Shown here in pieces: positions 1-11,600 of a DNA stretch of 64,000 bases. Below the pieces are notes generated by a model. That model did no database searches, was not told the DNA's origin, and saw only the letters and a list, made by a program, of their open reading frames with translations. A program made the position numbers and the translations under genes. Each line of letters starts with the position of its first letter. The first letter of the stretch is position 1. Source of the stretch: Ianthella basta (Eukaryota > Porifera > Demospongiae > Verongiida > Ianthellidae). The stretch spans positions 3,972,512-4,036,511 of the forward strand of contig OZ025878.1 in the NCBI GenBank assembly GCA_964019415.1, given 5' to 3'.

Positions 1-49
1 AGCATGCCTTGAAATTCAAGCAAGAGGTTTCTGGGAAGTTGGTCCGAGG

Positions 50-277
50 TTGCTTTTGGATGTCAGGATCTCAATCCTGACACACCCTCCAACCACACCT
101 GCACCTCTGCCGCCTGGTGGTGCTAGCCCACTCACAGACACCTTCATGAAGCACCTGGCCTCCATTGAACTTGCAGAGAAGAGGGATGTGGCATACTGCA
201 CCATCAATGGCTGGCTGCCTTCCAGACTCACCTTCAGCCTTCTCAGATCATGTGTGATGTGCATTCAGGGCTCATGA
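50..277 (+). pseudogene. Retroelement-like coding remnant
   Basis: An open frame of about 75 codons with a peptide-like C-terminal half (WLPSRLTFSLLRSC followed by MCIQGS). This resembles, from memory, the conserved tail of retroelement polyproteins common in sponge and cnidarian genomes. There is no intron structure or partner domain, and the sequence to its left is not open over a useful length. It is more likely a transposon fragment than an exon of gene A, because it shows no Calx-beta signature and no phase-1 splice pair. Confidence 0.25.
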
Positions 278-1240
278 TCCAGAGCTGGCCATGTATTCCA
301 TTACAGCACACCAGACAATGCCGTCATGGAGTCCCAACTCCAGCTTGACTAAGAACTACAATCCATGACAACAGTACAAGAAGTATCCCATGAAAATTTA
401 ATCCAATTTACTCTTCTATTACTTGAACTGTCTTTTAAGTTGCACTTCGAAGTAATGCGACAATTACTGCTAATATAAACTACTGTTTCCCTGCAAAATC
501 TGAACATAACAACACTGTAGTTTGCAAGCCAAGTAAGAGGCCTATGCAATGATATTTGTTTACAATCAACAGCCATATGCAGTATTTGGAGAAATAACTA
601 TCTGCAATTGTTAAATTCCAATCATTATGTTAGATGCACAAGATGTCCTTTTTCTGAATAATCTCAGGACATTCATAAAGGCTCCCTCTCTACAACATTC
701 CAAGCAACCCTGCAAATGTTATGCCAACTAGGCTAAAAGGAGAGGTTACTCTTTCCAATTAGTCCACCATTAGAATTGGTGTTTATTGAAGACCTTGGCC
801 TGAAGATTTGCTAAGAACCAGGTGTCCCATGTAGTTCATCTATCTCTGCTTCAGTATTCTGGTTCTTAAACACCTTGCATGATCAATAATGTGATTGTTA
901 AGTTGGATGGTTAAATTTGGTCTGCTTCAGCTGTTTCTTGCTCAGCAGGTGGATGACACCTACCTTCAAGTTTGCATGGAGTACTCTTTGATGACAAATA
1001 CTTATTGAAGAAGTGTGGCAGGGCTGGCCTCATATATAGAGTTTTCTTCAGGACAGTGTAAGGGATCTGGTCCAGTAGATTGGAAGTGGATAATGACTTT
1101 TATGTCACAATAACATTCCTAGTGCTGCTTCTACGATTTCACAGGTAACAATTGCTGGTGGGGGAGCTTCCAGCATCCATGACAATGTGATGTAAATGAG
1201 TGCAGCCTTGGTATGTAGGAGTTAGTGAAGTAGGACTCAG
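278..1240. other. Unannotated upstream region
   Basis: AT-rich sequence with only short shadow frames. I looked for the missing N-terminal half of the first Calx-beta domain of gene A (a phase-1 exon with an F-x-P...Y.V.E start) and found none. Gene A therefore probably starts to the left of the window. Confidence 0.4.
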
Positions 1241-1296
1241 CTTCCCGCTTACTGAAGGGTACGTTTGCTTGCAGTAAGCCACTGCGAGGCAATAGA

Positions 1297-1850
1297 TTGA
1301 AATGGTAATCACTGAATATTACGTCAAACCCACCAACTACACGAGTATTGGTGTCACAGTTAGTAGGTTGGCCGGGCACGAAGCCCTTTTGGTTGGCAAC
1401 CAGTGATTGCGTCCCTCAGTCATTCAACAAAGATGGAAGATCCATAGACAGCTGTTTCTCCCTGATTGGAGCTCATCAGTGTGGCATACTGATAGTTGAG
1501 GGTGGATGACTGGCTGCTTCTGTATCCACCACAAGTTAAACATTTGTGGTGGATACAGTAACTTGTGCTTTCAACGCCCTGTTGAAACTATAAGTGTTTA
1601 ACTTGTGGTGGATACCCTCAACCATCAGTACGCCACACTGATGAGCCCCAATCTGAGCTAAAAAGCTGTATGTGGCTCTTCCATCTTTATTGGATGACTG
1701 AGGGACGCGATCACTGGTTACCAATCAATAGGGCTTCATGCCCCCCAACCAACTGTGACACCAGGAGTGCATAATTATGCGCTCATGGTGACACCAATAC
1801 TATTGGTGTCACCATGTTGGTGGGTTTGGAGTAATATCCAGTGATTACCG
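1297..1850. repeat. Large foldback (inverted-repeat) element
   Basis: The segment from about 1297 to 1545 is the approximate reverse complement of about 1560 to 1850. Matched landmarks are GGTAATCACTG (left) with CAGTGATTACC (right), AAACCCACCAAC with GTTGGTGGGTTT, and CATCAGTGTGGC with GCCACACTGATG. The centre holds a short palindrome around CCACCACAAGTT. No transposase frame is seen, so this looks non-autonomous. A half copy of the same family lies at about 52355-52600 inside gene B's long intron. Confidence 0.75.
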
Positions 1851-1856
1851 TTTCCT

Positions 1857-2458
1857 GCTTGCTGCATTAATTGGTTTTATTGCAGTGAAACTCTCATCAA
1901 TGATTTTCTTGGAAAGACATCTGGAGGTAGTGGTAGCACTCTCACTCTGCTAGCTCTTGCTCATGCTGCCTACAGCATGCTTAACTGTCACAAACAGCTT
2001 GCTGTGTTTCTGTCTCTCCCTCCCTAACTCTCCTCTTCTTTCACCCTCTCCTTCTTCCTCACTCTCTATCTGTGCGTGTGCATGTGTATGTATGGCTGTG
2101 TGTGGTATGTACATATGTGAGAGAGTGACACAACTGTACATGTACAAGTCATGTACATATGTGTATGTGTTTAAGCAGCATCATGAGAACATGCAAGCTG
2201 TGTATGTGGTTTCGGTACTTTTTGCATGTTGTACAGTTGTGTGTGTGATTGGTACAATTGTTAGTCTTCAGGCATCATCTTGAAATGAGTGCACTAGTGT
2301 TCATTGTACGCATAATTACCTAACATTGAATACGGAGCAGCAAATGAAAGGCACATGAAGTTTGAGTTGGGCAGCAGCTTAATGAGATGTTCAACTTACA
2401 CTACTCATTTGACACAAAATATTTTATTGGTAGCTGTATTTTGGTGTCTTCCCTGTAG
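1857..2458. other. Low-complexity intron or intergenic stretch
   Basis: Pyrimidine-rich followed by (TG)-rich sequence; the frames here are composition artefacts of Cys/Val and Leu/Ser runs. The right end, CCCTGTAG at 2451-2458, is the acceptor of the first recognised exon of gene A. Confidence 0.4.
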
Positions 2459-2683
2459 CTGACGAGGGTTCCGATTGGAGCATAACAAATGGAACAACAC
2501 TACGCTTCACTGAGTCTGAAGAAGAGAGATCACGATCTACCGTCCCAATTTTTGTTCAAATTATAAATGACACAATGGCTGAAACCAGAGAGTCTCTCAT
2601 TTGTATCCTATTGGCTACTGGAGTTGATGAGGTACAAGCAGTGGAGCCGAATCAAGTGACAATAACCATACAGGATGATGATG
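2459..2683 (+). CDS. Gene A exon: Calx-beta domain 1, C-terminal half
   Basis: 75 codons, phase 1 at both ends, acceptor CCCTGTAG and donor GTTAGC. It carries the Calx-beta C-half signature: a D-W start, F..SEEE, V.I.D....E..E.F/L.C.L, and a terminal QDDDG calcium-ligand motif. The N-half exon that must precede it is not found in the window, which is the main evidence that the gene is open on the left. Confidence 0.8.
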
Positions 2684-5600
2684 GTTAGCATACATAACTC
2701 ACATAAGGGGCATAGGGAATGAAGGGTTTCTGAGGGTTTCAGGAAACCCTGTCAAAATAATGGTAGCTAGCAATAACTATAAAGAAGTAGAAGAAGTAAG
2801 TGCTGCAAGCTGATCTAGTGGTTGAGTCAGTGTTGTTGCTGGCCATTTATGTTGCTGGTACACTAAAGAAGGTAGTTTTCACTCATCTTTGTAGTACATT
2901 CTTTCTCCCAAGATTTTAGCTTTGAATGTTAACCTTGAGTTATGCAGCCATTCTAGTGGTGTAGTACAACAGCACCACGCCTTTAATTAAAGTAAGCAAT
3001 CCCCCATAGAAACCCCTAGCTATGCCCTAGCTCATAAACTGCACACAAGGCACCAGAATTGAGCTCAAAACTTAAATAGCCAAATCATGCAATGTGATGT
3101 GTTTAGCTCATGCATGACTGTAGCATTGTAATCCATACAACTGAATACCATGATAACACTACACAGGTAATCCATCATAGGGGGATTAGGTATATACAAA
3201 TGTAAGCATATTCATGCTTATGATCATGTGATGTACAGTAGGTCAACATTCATTGGTGATCCATCTTTCTTGCACTTCCTTTGCTAGAGTTAGAGGTAAA
3301 ATGGGCAAAAAAGAAGTACATCTACAATGAGAATGATGGATCAGCTACAGTAGAGCTTGTGACAACATCTGAGTTTGAATTCAGTGTCAACATAGTTGGG
3401 ATTCCGGGAACAATTACTGAAGGCATACCTGGTGTATTAGAATTGTCTACAATGATGATAGAGAAAAGGATGGGCGGCTTCACCAACATCACAGTGGTCA
3501 ACTTCGAGGGCCAGGTATATGGAGTTGGCGAAGTTACTCGTAAGTTTTCCTGCTGCATGTGCATGTGATGAAAAGTTAAGTTAAAATTACTCAGACAATA
3601 TAACAGTAGTTTGGCTATTGTAAACATTATACTTTAGTTTGTGTATTACTAGCAATATATGGCAAGTGGCAATATGGGCCACTTGCAATAAATCAATGAC
3701 TGTAATATTTTGAAGATATAATTTGGCTGTCTCTACTACCACTAGGATTCATAAGTGGATCTGATATCAGAATGGTGAGAAGAGAATTCCCGTTCAACGA
3801 TATGCAAAAATCATCTAAGGGTAACTTTAGTATTGTAAATGATGGTATCTGTGAATATGACGAATTGGTAATGGCAACTTTTGAATTTGGAGCTGAAGTA
3901 GAAAACACTTTCAATGCAAGACAAGGAGATCCAAATGTGACTTACATTGTGATCAAGGATGATGACAGTGAGTTACGTAGTTATACTCTTAATTGATTTT
4001 TCTCTTGTACAGTGTTAAGAAAAATTCAGCTTAAGAGACTCAAGCATACTGTACATCTGAGTATAACACAGGTTTATCCAGGGCATTTCAGCAGACAGAA
4101 CATCTTCAGATACCACTCTTCAGTGGATAGCTTTGTAGCTTAGCTCACAGATTTGGTGGAAGCTCTGCTATAAAATGCATTGAATTTGCTTTGGATTTGT
4201 AATTTGGAGTCCCTTCCTTGGACCTCTAGCTGCTATTCCATTCAGAGCTCATATCACATCAATCACTGCACACAGTTGGTTAATCTGGATCAGTATTTAA
4301 GAAAGTCCTGTCATTTTGCAGCATTTGCTAGCCTTCCATGTTACATATATGACTTTCCCTTTATAGGTGTTACTATAGGATTTCCATACGAAACAAGTAC
4401 AGTAGCAGAGAGTGCAGGCTCTGTTGATATTCACTTGAGAATTGATGGCAGATTTTTTGTCCCTATTACTGCAACAGTGACATGTGTGTCAGACAATGCA
4501 ACTAGTGAGTTCTTGTGTGCACTCTTTAACAAAGCTAATGCTGTTCATTATGCTTGTTTCGCTTTTGTATCCTTCACTTACAGTGGGCATGGATTTCATC
4601 AATACAACAGCCACTGTCACTTTTCCAGTTGCTGCAGCTGCTAATTTAGCACAATCTCCAACTAACTCAACTCCAATCACAATTAAAATCAACAATGATA
4701 GTGTTCCTGAAGAGGAAGAATGTTTCACTTGCTCAATTACAAACTACACAACACCATGCAATGTGCGTTTGGGCAGCATTACCAAGACCAAGATTTGCAT
4801 TCCAGACGATGATGTTCAAGGTGCAAAGTTAACACTCAACAATATCTATTCCGTGCAGTAATATATTCTGCAGCAGATATTCCACAGGGTGTTAACAGCA
4901 ATTTTGTAACAAGGGTGTGAATTCATATGTAAACCATGCATACTGACTTTACTTACCTTGAATTATGTTGAGGCTTATATTGCTTACAGTACATTGTACT
5001 CAATTGTGTGCTTTACCTTCACTGTAGTGAGATTTGACCCTGACCTGTATAATGCCAAAGAGGGAGTAGATGATCATGTCACAATCACATTGGTAGCTTT
5101 GCAAGATCATGAGTATGCTTTCAATGTCACGGTCATTTCAAAAGCTGGTACAGCTGCACGTAAGTTGCCATGTGGGCCATGCCAGATTCTGAGATTGCCT
5201 TGTGCATCTAGTTTGTGCAGAATCTACACATTCTTTACATTTTGTTATTAAACAATTTGTCTATCATCAATTAAATAATATTTACAAACACTTGCTTTCA
5301 TACTTGCTCCTGAATTAGGGGTTTCTTTGCATAGGCCACAGGTTTATACAGTTCAAGTAGCAAACATATGGGTGAACAGTATAAATTATAACAGTATAAT
5401 AATACAATATAATGCAATGTATTGGCATTTGGGATGCCTTGAAGATCAAATTTTGACACAATCTGAGAAACACCACCTATCTAGTGGGAGGAGACTGCAG
5501 TGAGCATCCAAGACAGAAGCCCCAATAAGCTGTTGTTGTAGGAGGTAATCCAACCTGGTTGCTCCGGACCCCCACCCTCCCCCCAAAAGGAATGGGGTGC

Positions 5601-8600
5601 TGGAGCTGCCAGGATGTTGTATGATGGCCTTGAAGGGCAAAGAGGGCAGGGTCAACCAGAAATGTTCATCACTTCTAGTTACATGGCTTTGATGACCCAA
5701 ATTTCAGTGACAATGAATGATGCGGGATGCACGGCTATACGGCTATATGATGCGTTAATTCAAAGTTTTATCTGCAATACCTTACATACAACTGGTCAGG
5801 CCAACTAACTGAGCAACTTTCATTTGGCAAGTCCAACTAGAAAAGGAACCAATATGTTGTACAACTTTAGCATCACTTTGCTGTTTTTGTCTTGCCAGCA
5901 TGATGCCTTTGTACAAAGACCAGACACTCTCAAACTGAATGTATGATTGAACCTCTGCTATTCTGGTTTTGGAGACTTGATCTTCAAGCCACCACCAGCT
6001 CCAGGCCATTGCGAAATAAAATAGTCTTTGCGTACATGGTGACAACCTCTAGGCTGCTAGTGCAGTATTTTGGGTTTCTGCACTATTAACCAATCACATT
6101 TTTGACCTTGATATACAGTACTTGTTTCATAAGGTTTAATAACTTTCTCTACTTTCTTCATAATTCTGTACTTATAATGAATACTCATTCATTGTCTGAA
6201 TATGTGATGTTACACAAATTATACATAGTGAGACAATAGTGCAATAGGAAAAAATTGAACTTAAGGCAAGAAATGCAGTACTTCCACAGCATATTCACAT
6301 TGAGCTAGTTCCCTCTTTCCATCTGCCTTCAGTTGGTGAGGACTACAGTGGTGAGACTTTCAATGTGCTCTTCCCAGCTGGGGTCAACATCGCCAGCTTC
6401 AATGTAACCATCTTGGATGATAGAATTGCTGAATGTCCTGAGGAGTTCTTCCTGGATCTGAAGATCCCACCAGCAGCTCAACTCATGGGTGTTGCCAGGG
6501 TGAAACCTTACACTGCTACAGTGAACATTACAGATGAGGACGGTGATTGCTCCTCCATGCACTGTGTTGTGCTTCATACAGTGAAGACAGTATGCAGTAC
6601 TTATTTGTGAGCCATTCTTCTACATTATTACCTGAAACAGGCCTCATGCACAGTTTGCAGCATTGTATGTTAAATTCATTTGTATACTAAGCATCATTCA
6701 TGTCTATCTTCTCCATCCAGTCATCACAGTCAGTTTCAGTCCTCAAAATTACACTGTTCCTGAGGGCACTCCAGCTGAACTCATGATTGTATCAGATGAG
6801 CAATCTGTGAAGAACATCACAGTCACAGTGACTACCATGGACATCTCAGCAGAATGTAATTGATATAGAGTGTTACCCCAACTGCTGAATTAGTATACAA
6901 ATGACTGTTGCTTTTCTATTTGTACAGCCCCTGGTGACTACATGAGTGTCATCACTGATGTCACTATTGTAGCTGGTCAAAGGATGGGCAACAGGCCAGT
7001 GTCAGTGCCAACCAACCAGGACACTATTAAGGAGAATAGTGAACACTTTAAAGCTATTCTCAGCCTCCCAGAGAGACCTAGTAATGTGGTGGTTGGGGTG
7101 GACACTGCATTTGTGACCATTATAGATGGAACAGGTGAGCATAGTATTATATGGTGCTGTGACAACTTCCCCACACATTATTGCCTTCAATCATGCACAT
7201 GTGCAGGTTTTCTGTAGCAATCACTCATGCTTTCACTTGTATGTATAACTGTATGGTTACTGAGTGAGAGCTGCACTGAGGTTGCAAAGTTGCAGTTTTA
7301 CAGTAGCATGAAGCTGACTCCTAGCTGTTCCATTGAACTGACTCCTGGTGGTGACACTTTTGGCACCCTTCTTTGCTCTGGCACACAAAGCAAGTGCTTC
7401 CAATGCCAGTGTTTCTGACTCAAAGCAATTTTAATGTGTAAATATTCTCCCAAAGACATGTGTAAGTAGCTAGCTAGCTGCATAACTACCTTATATAATA
7501 AGGTTCAACACTTAGCTAGCCTTCGGTCCACAACATGTAATATGCTCTACAAAGGCTTGCATTGGTTACAACTAAGGGTCGAACGAATACTCTATATTAA
7601 GTTCGACTATTCGTGCTTCCACCGGAAGTGATTACTAAATATGGCCGTCTTCTGTGGAGTGATTACCGTAAATGGGAGGAGCAAGTCGAATGAAGAGCAG
7701 ATAGGGCGAATTTGGCCTAACATAAAGCATTTTTCTGCAGTTTCTGCGTAATCCATATAAGATAAGAGGTGTTTTGTTCCGTAGATATCGACTGATTCAG
7801 GAGCAAAGCGAGTTTCATGTGGTTGGGGGCCATTTTTTGACGTCATTAAGCGTCATCAATATTCAAGCGAATAAAATTATCCTTCGAATATTAGGCTATC
7901 GAACGAATATTCGAATATTCGGTTATTCGTTCGACCCTTAGTTAAAACACGGTTGTTTATATGGCTACACATAAACGAAGTATGCAATTTACTGTACCAT
8001 CCACGAATCACCTTCGACCTCCATGAATAACCTTCTGCAAGGTCATCTTGTAGCACTTGCCATACGCATGAAGACTAAACCTTCCTTCTTCCTACACACA
8101 AATCGGAACAAGGTGGTTTTGAAATTTGTCAATTATCAAGAACTCTACATGGCATACAAACAAGGCTAACCTGCATTCTGTAGAGAACTTGCTTCAGTAC
8201 CCTGCATAGTAAACGGAGCTGGCTCCTGCTGCTTGTGGGTTGCTTGCTGGTTCTCTACTGCAGAAAGTTGCTGACTGCTTCTAAGAGATCTCAGCATGAC
8301 CGAATCTCTGGATTTCTTGGCTAGTCTGTTGGTTCGCATATCTTCCGGCATCTTCTAACTGCAGTGGTAGCTGGTTACAAAAAGCATGACAACAAACCAT
8401 AGATATGCTGAGGAAAATATAGATATGCTGAAGAAACCATAGATTTTCTGAACGTAATTGGCACATTCACACAGGTCATGCATTCTTTGTGTTTGCATTG
8501 CCTCCTCAGTTCCAGTGAGATTCAACCCAGACATCTACTTTGTGACAGAAGGAGTGGACACCCATGCTATCATCACCTTGGAAGCTCTTGTAAACCATAC

Positions 8601-11600
8601 GTTTGACTTCACTGTCACGGTGATCACACGAGATGGAAGTGCTGCACGTAAGTATACAAGGGTGTCACACATGACATCATGCATTGTTACTCACACTGTG
8701 CAACTATAGGTGAATAATCGAAGAAAATCATTGCAAAATGTAATAATATACCTTGTAAGTGATATCAGTATACATGATAGCACAGATACTGGATGGTAGA
8801 CTATCTGTTGTTCCATTGAGCTGCAGCCAACTCTGATCCTAATGTATTCTCCACAGGTGTCTCCGACTATCTGGGTGAAGTGTACACGGTCTTGTTTCGT
8901 GCCAACGAAAACACAGTCAATTTTCAAGTGCCCATTGTGAATGATGAAGTGGGCGAGTGTCCTGAGGATTTCTTCCTGGATCTGGTGGTACCAGCTGCAG
9001 CTGCTGCTATGGGTGTCATCAAGGGGATACCTGACAATGCTACAGTCAACATTGCAGATGAGGATGGTGAGTGCCATCCCACTGCCCTTATTCCGGTAGC
9101 TTGCTATTCCAAACTACCTGCTTGTACTGTACATGGGTCAAAGAGTAGGCTAGTACCAATGTTAATCCACACTCATCTCACATTGACCAATTAGCTTGCA
9201 ACCTCTGGTTTCACTCTGGCATTTATACCAAAGCAGCACTCATTCATTTCCACTGCCAAGCCCACAGGAGGTCTGCTACAAGGACAGAATGAAACATTGT
9301 CAGTAGTGTGTTCTGCAGTCTGTGGATCCCAAGATCTTTGAAAGCAGTCTAAAATCAGCCAAGGATACTGTACAATTCATATATTCCTTGCAGTACTCTG
9401 CCGTCACATAAGATTCCATATTCAGCCAAAGGATAGACTCTGATATCCTTCTTCATGCATGACACCATAAATGTACCTGCACACTTGGTGCCGTGTTCTC
9501 TCTACGTTTGTCACTCCAATAATTCGTCACTTGAGAAAAACCTGTCCAAACGCATTGTAATTGCTGACAAAATTTCTGGCTTTCTAATATTCGTCATATT
9601 ACTCTAATTACTCCCCCCTCCTCCCCCCCCCAAATTTGTCAGATGCGGACGCTACAGAGAATGCTCAGAGAACTCCCAAATTTCACTTGCCTGACCCACA
9701 TTGATGAACATGTGTTAATAGAGTGATACTCATAAAAAGTCTAATGAAAGAATCTTCTGCGAGATACAGCTCTGCTACACAGACAGACTTTGTGAATTGG
9801 CCACGCTTGATGCTCTCCTTCTGTTTGCTAGGCTCATTATCATCTTTCTTCATATTTTGCCATGTATCCAAGGAACGTACAGTGCTTCTAGAAGAATTTA
9901 AAGTAATAGTATGGTAGTAGCTTGCCTAACTGTTCTCCCCTGCGAGATACAGCCCCAAATATAACAGAAGTCAAACGATCTTTTGGCCAATAACGACACG
10001 GACAGAGACTAGCAAATTATGACAATACCAGTTAGGGTAGATTTTTAGCCAGCATACTCCTCCTCCAGGTGCAAGGTATCATGTACATTGTCATTCAGAA
10101 TGTTTTGTATTTCAAAGAGCAGTTAGCAAAGCATTTTGACAGTTTAGGTAGGATTGCTTTCACTGGATGACTGGTTGGTCTGGAAACTTCAAGCTCTTGT
10201 AAAACCAACAGCCTATTGCATTTTGAGTATCTTTCAGGCTATCAGCAATGCTGCATCCCCAACTATCTGAACTATTTAACACACATAGAAAATTACTAGC
10301 AAGTAGTTTGAGTTCAGGGGCACCCCAGCGCCCCACGAGTTTTTTAACTCATTATACTTGCTAGTTACAACATCATGTATCCTTTCATCTCTATCTTCTT
10401 CATCCAGCTGTGACAGTTAGTTTCAGTCCACAGAACTACACTGTCCCTGAGAGCAGTCCAGCTGAACTCATGATTGTCCTGGACAAACAATCGGCAAAGG
10501 ACATTACTTGCAATGTGACTACCATGGATATCACGGCTCAATGTAGGTGAAAATGGTAGAACTATTGCATTGCCTATATGTGACTTCCTTTCACAACCTT
10601 TGACTATTACAGCTCCCATTGACTACATTGGTGGTGCCTATCCAATCACAATTCAAGCTGGTATTGTGAAGGCCATCCTCCCAGTGCCAACCAACAGTGA
10701 TATTATTTGTGAAGATGATGAGTACTTCAAAGCTACCATCACCTGTGACCCGACTCCAATTGATATTGAAATTGGGCCAGATGCTTTTGTTACCATCACT
10801 GATGCAACTGGTAAGTGCACAGTAATACATACCTTCACATACCTGGCACATTGTGCAACTTACAAAGCAACTTGCCAGTATGATTCATTTAGCACACTCA
10901 GCCTCGGCTCAAAACATTTAGTTGACTCCCCTTTCACTGTCCACTTCTTGAGATCAGTTACAGCAGTTTCCAGAATGCAATGAGGCATTTATGCTTATGC
11001 ATCTATACTCCATATCATCTTACCATGGACACTCATTCTCATAGCACCCTAGTTGTTTAATGGCAAGTGCGTAATACTAGTGTTTCACAGCAAAATGTTA
11101 TCTCTTGATCTGTACAATCTTCACACAGTTCCTGTACAGTTCAACCCAACTGTATACACTGTAACAGAGGGTAATGGTATTGTCACTGTCACTATGGAGG
11201 CCTTGAGGGACCATGATTTTGAATTTGTGGTCAACGTGAGCACCACTGATGGAACAGCCAAAAGTGAGGAAATCAATTTATCTGGCATCTTCTACATATT
11301 GTGATTTCATTTATGAATGATGTACTCCTACTGTATGCCAGGTGGATCTGATTATGGTGGTCCTCAAATGATCACAGTGACATTCCCAGCTAGAGACAAC
11401 AGTGTTGATTTCACTATTCCCATTGTCAACAACGAAATTGCCGAGTGTCCAGAGAACTTCTCCTTGCAACTGGTGATCCCCCAGAGTGCTGCTGACTTGG
11501 GTGTTGTTACAAAGTCTGATGATACTGCACTCGTGAACATCAGGGATGATGATGGTAATGTAACGAAGTGTTACTTGGTTGGTACTTAGAGCCACACTTT

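Noticed and set aside
1957-2283. Signal-peptide-like frame upstream of gene A
   Set aside because: Low complexity (pyrimidine tract, then TG repeat); it has no phase-1 donor connecting to the exon at 2459 and would leave the Calx-beta domain without its N half.
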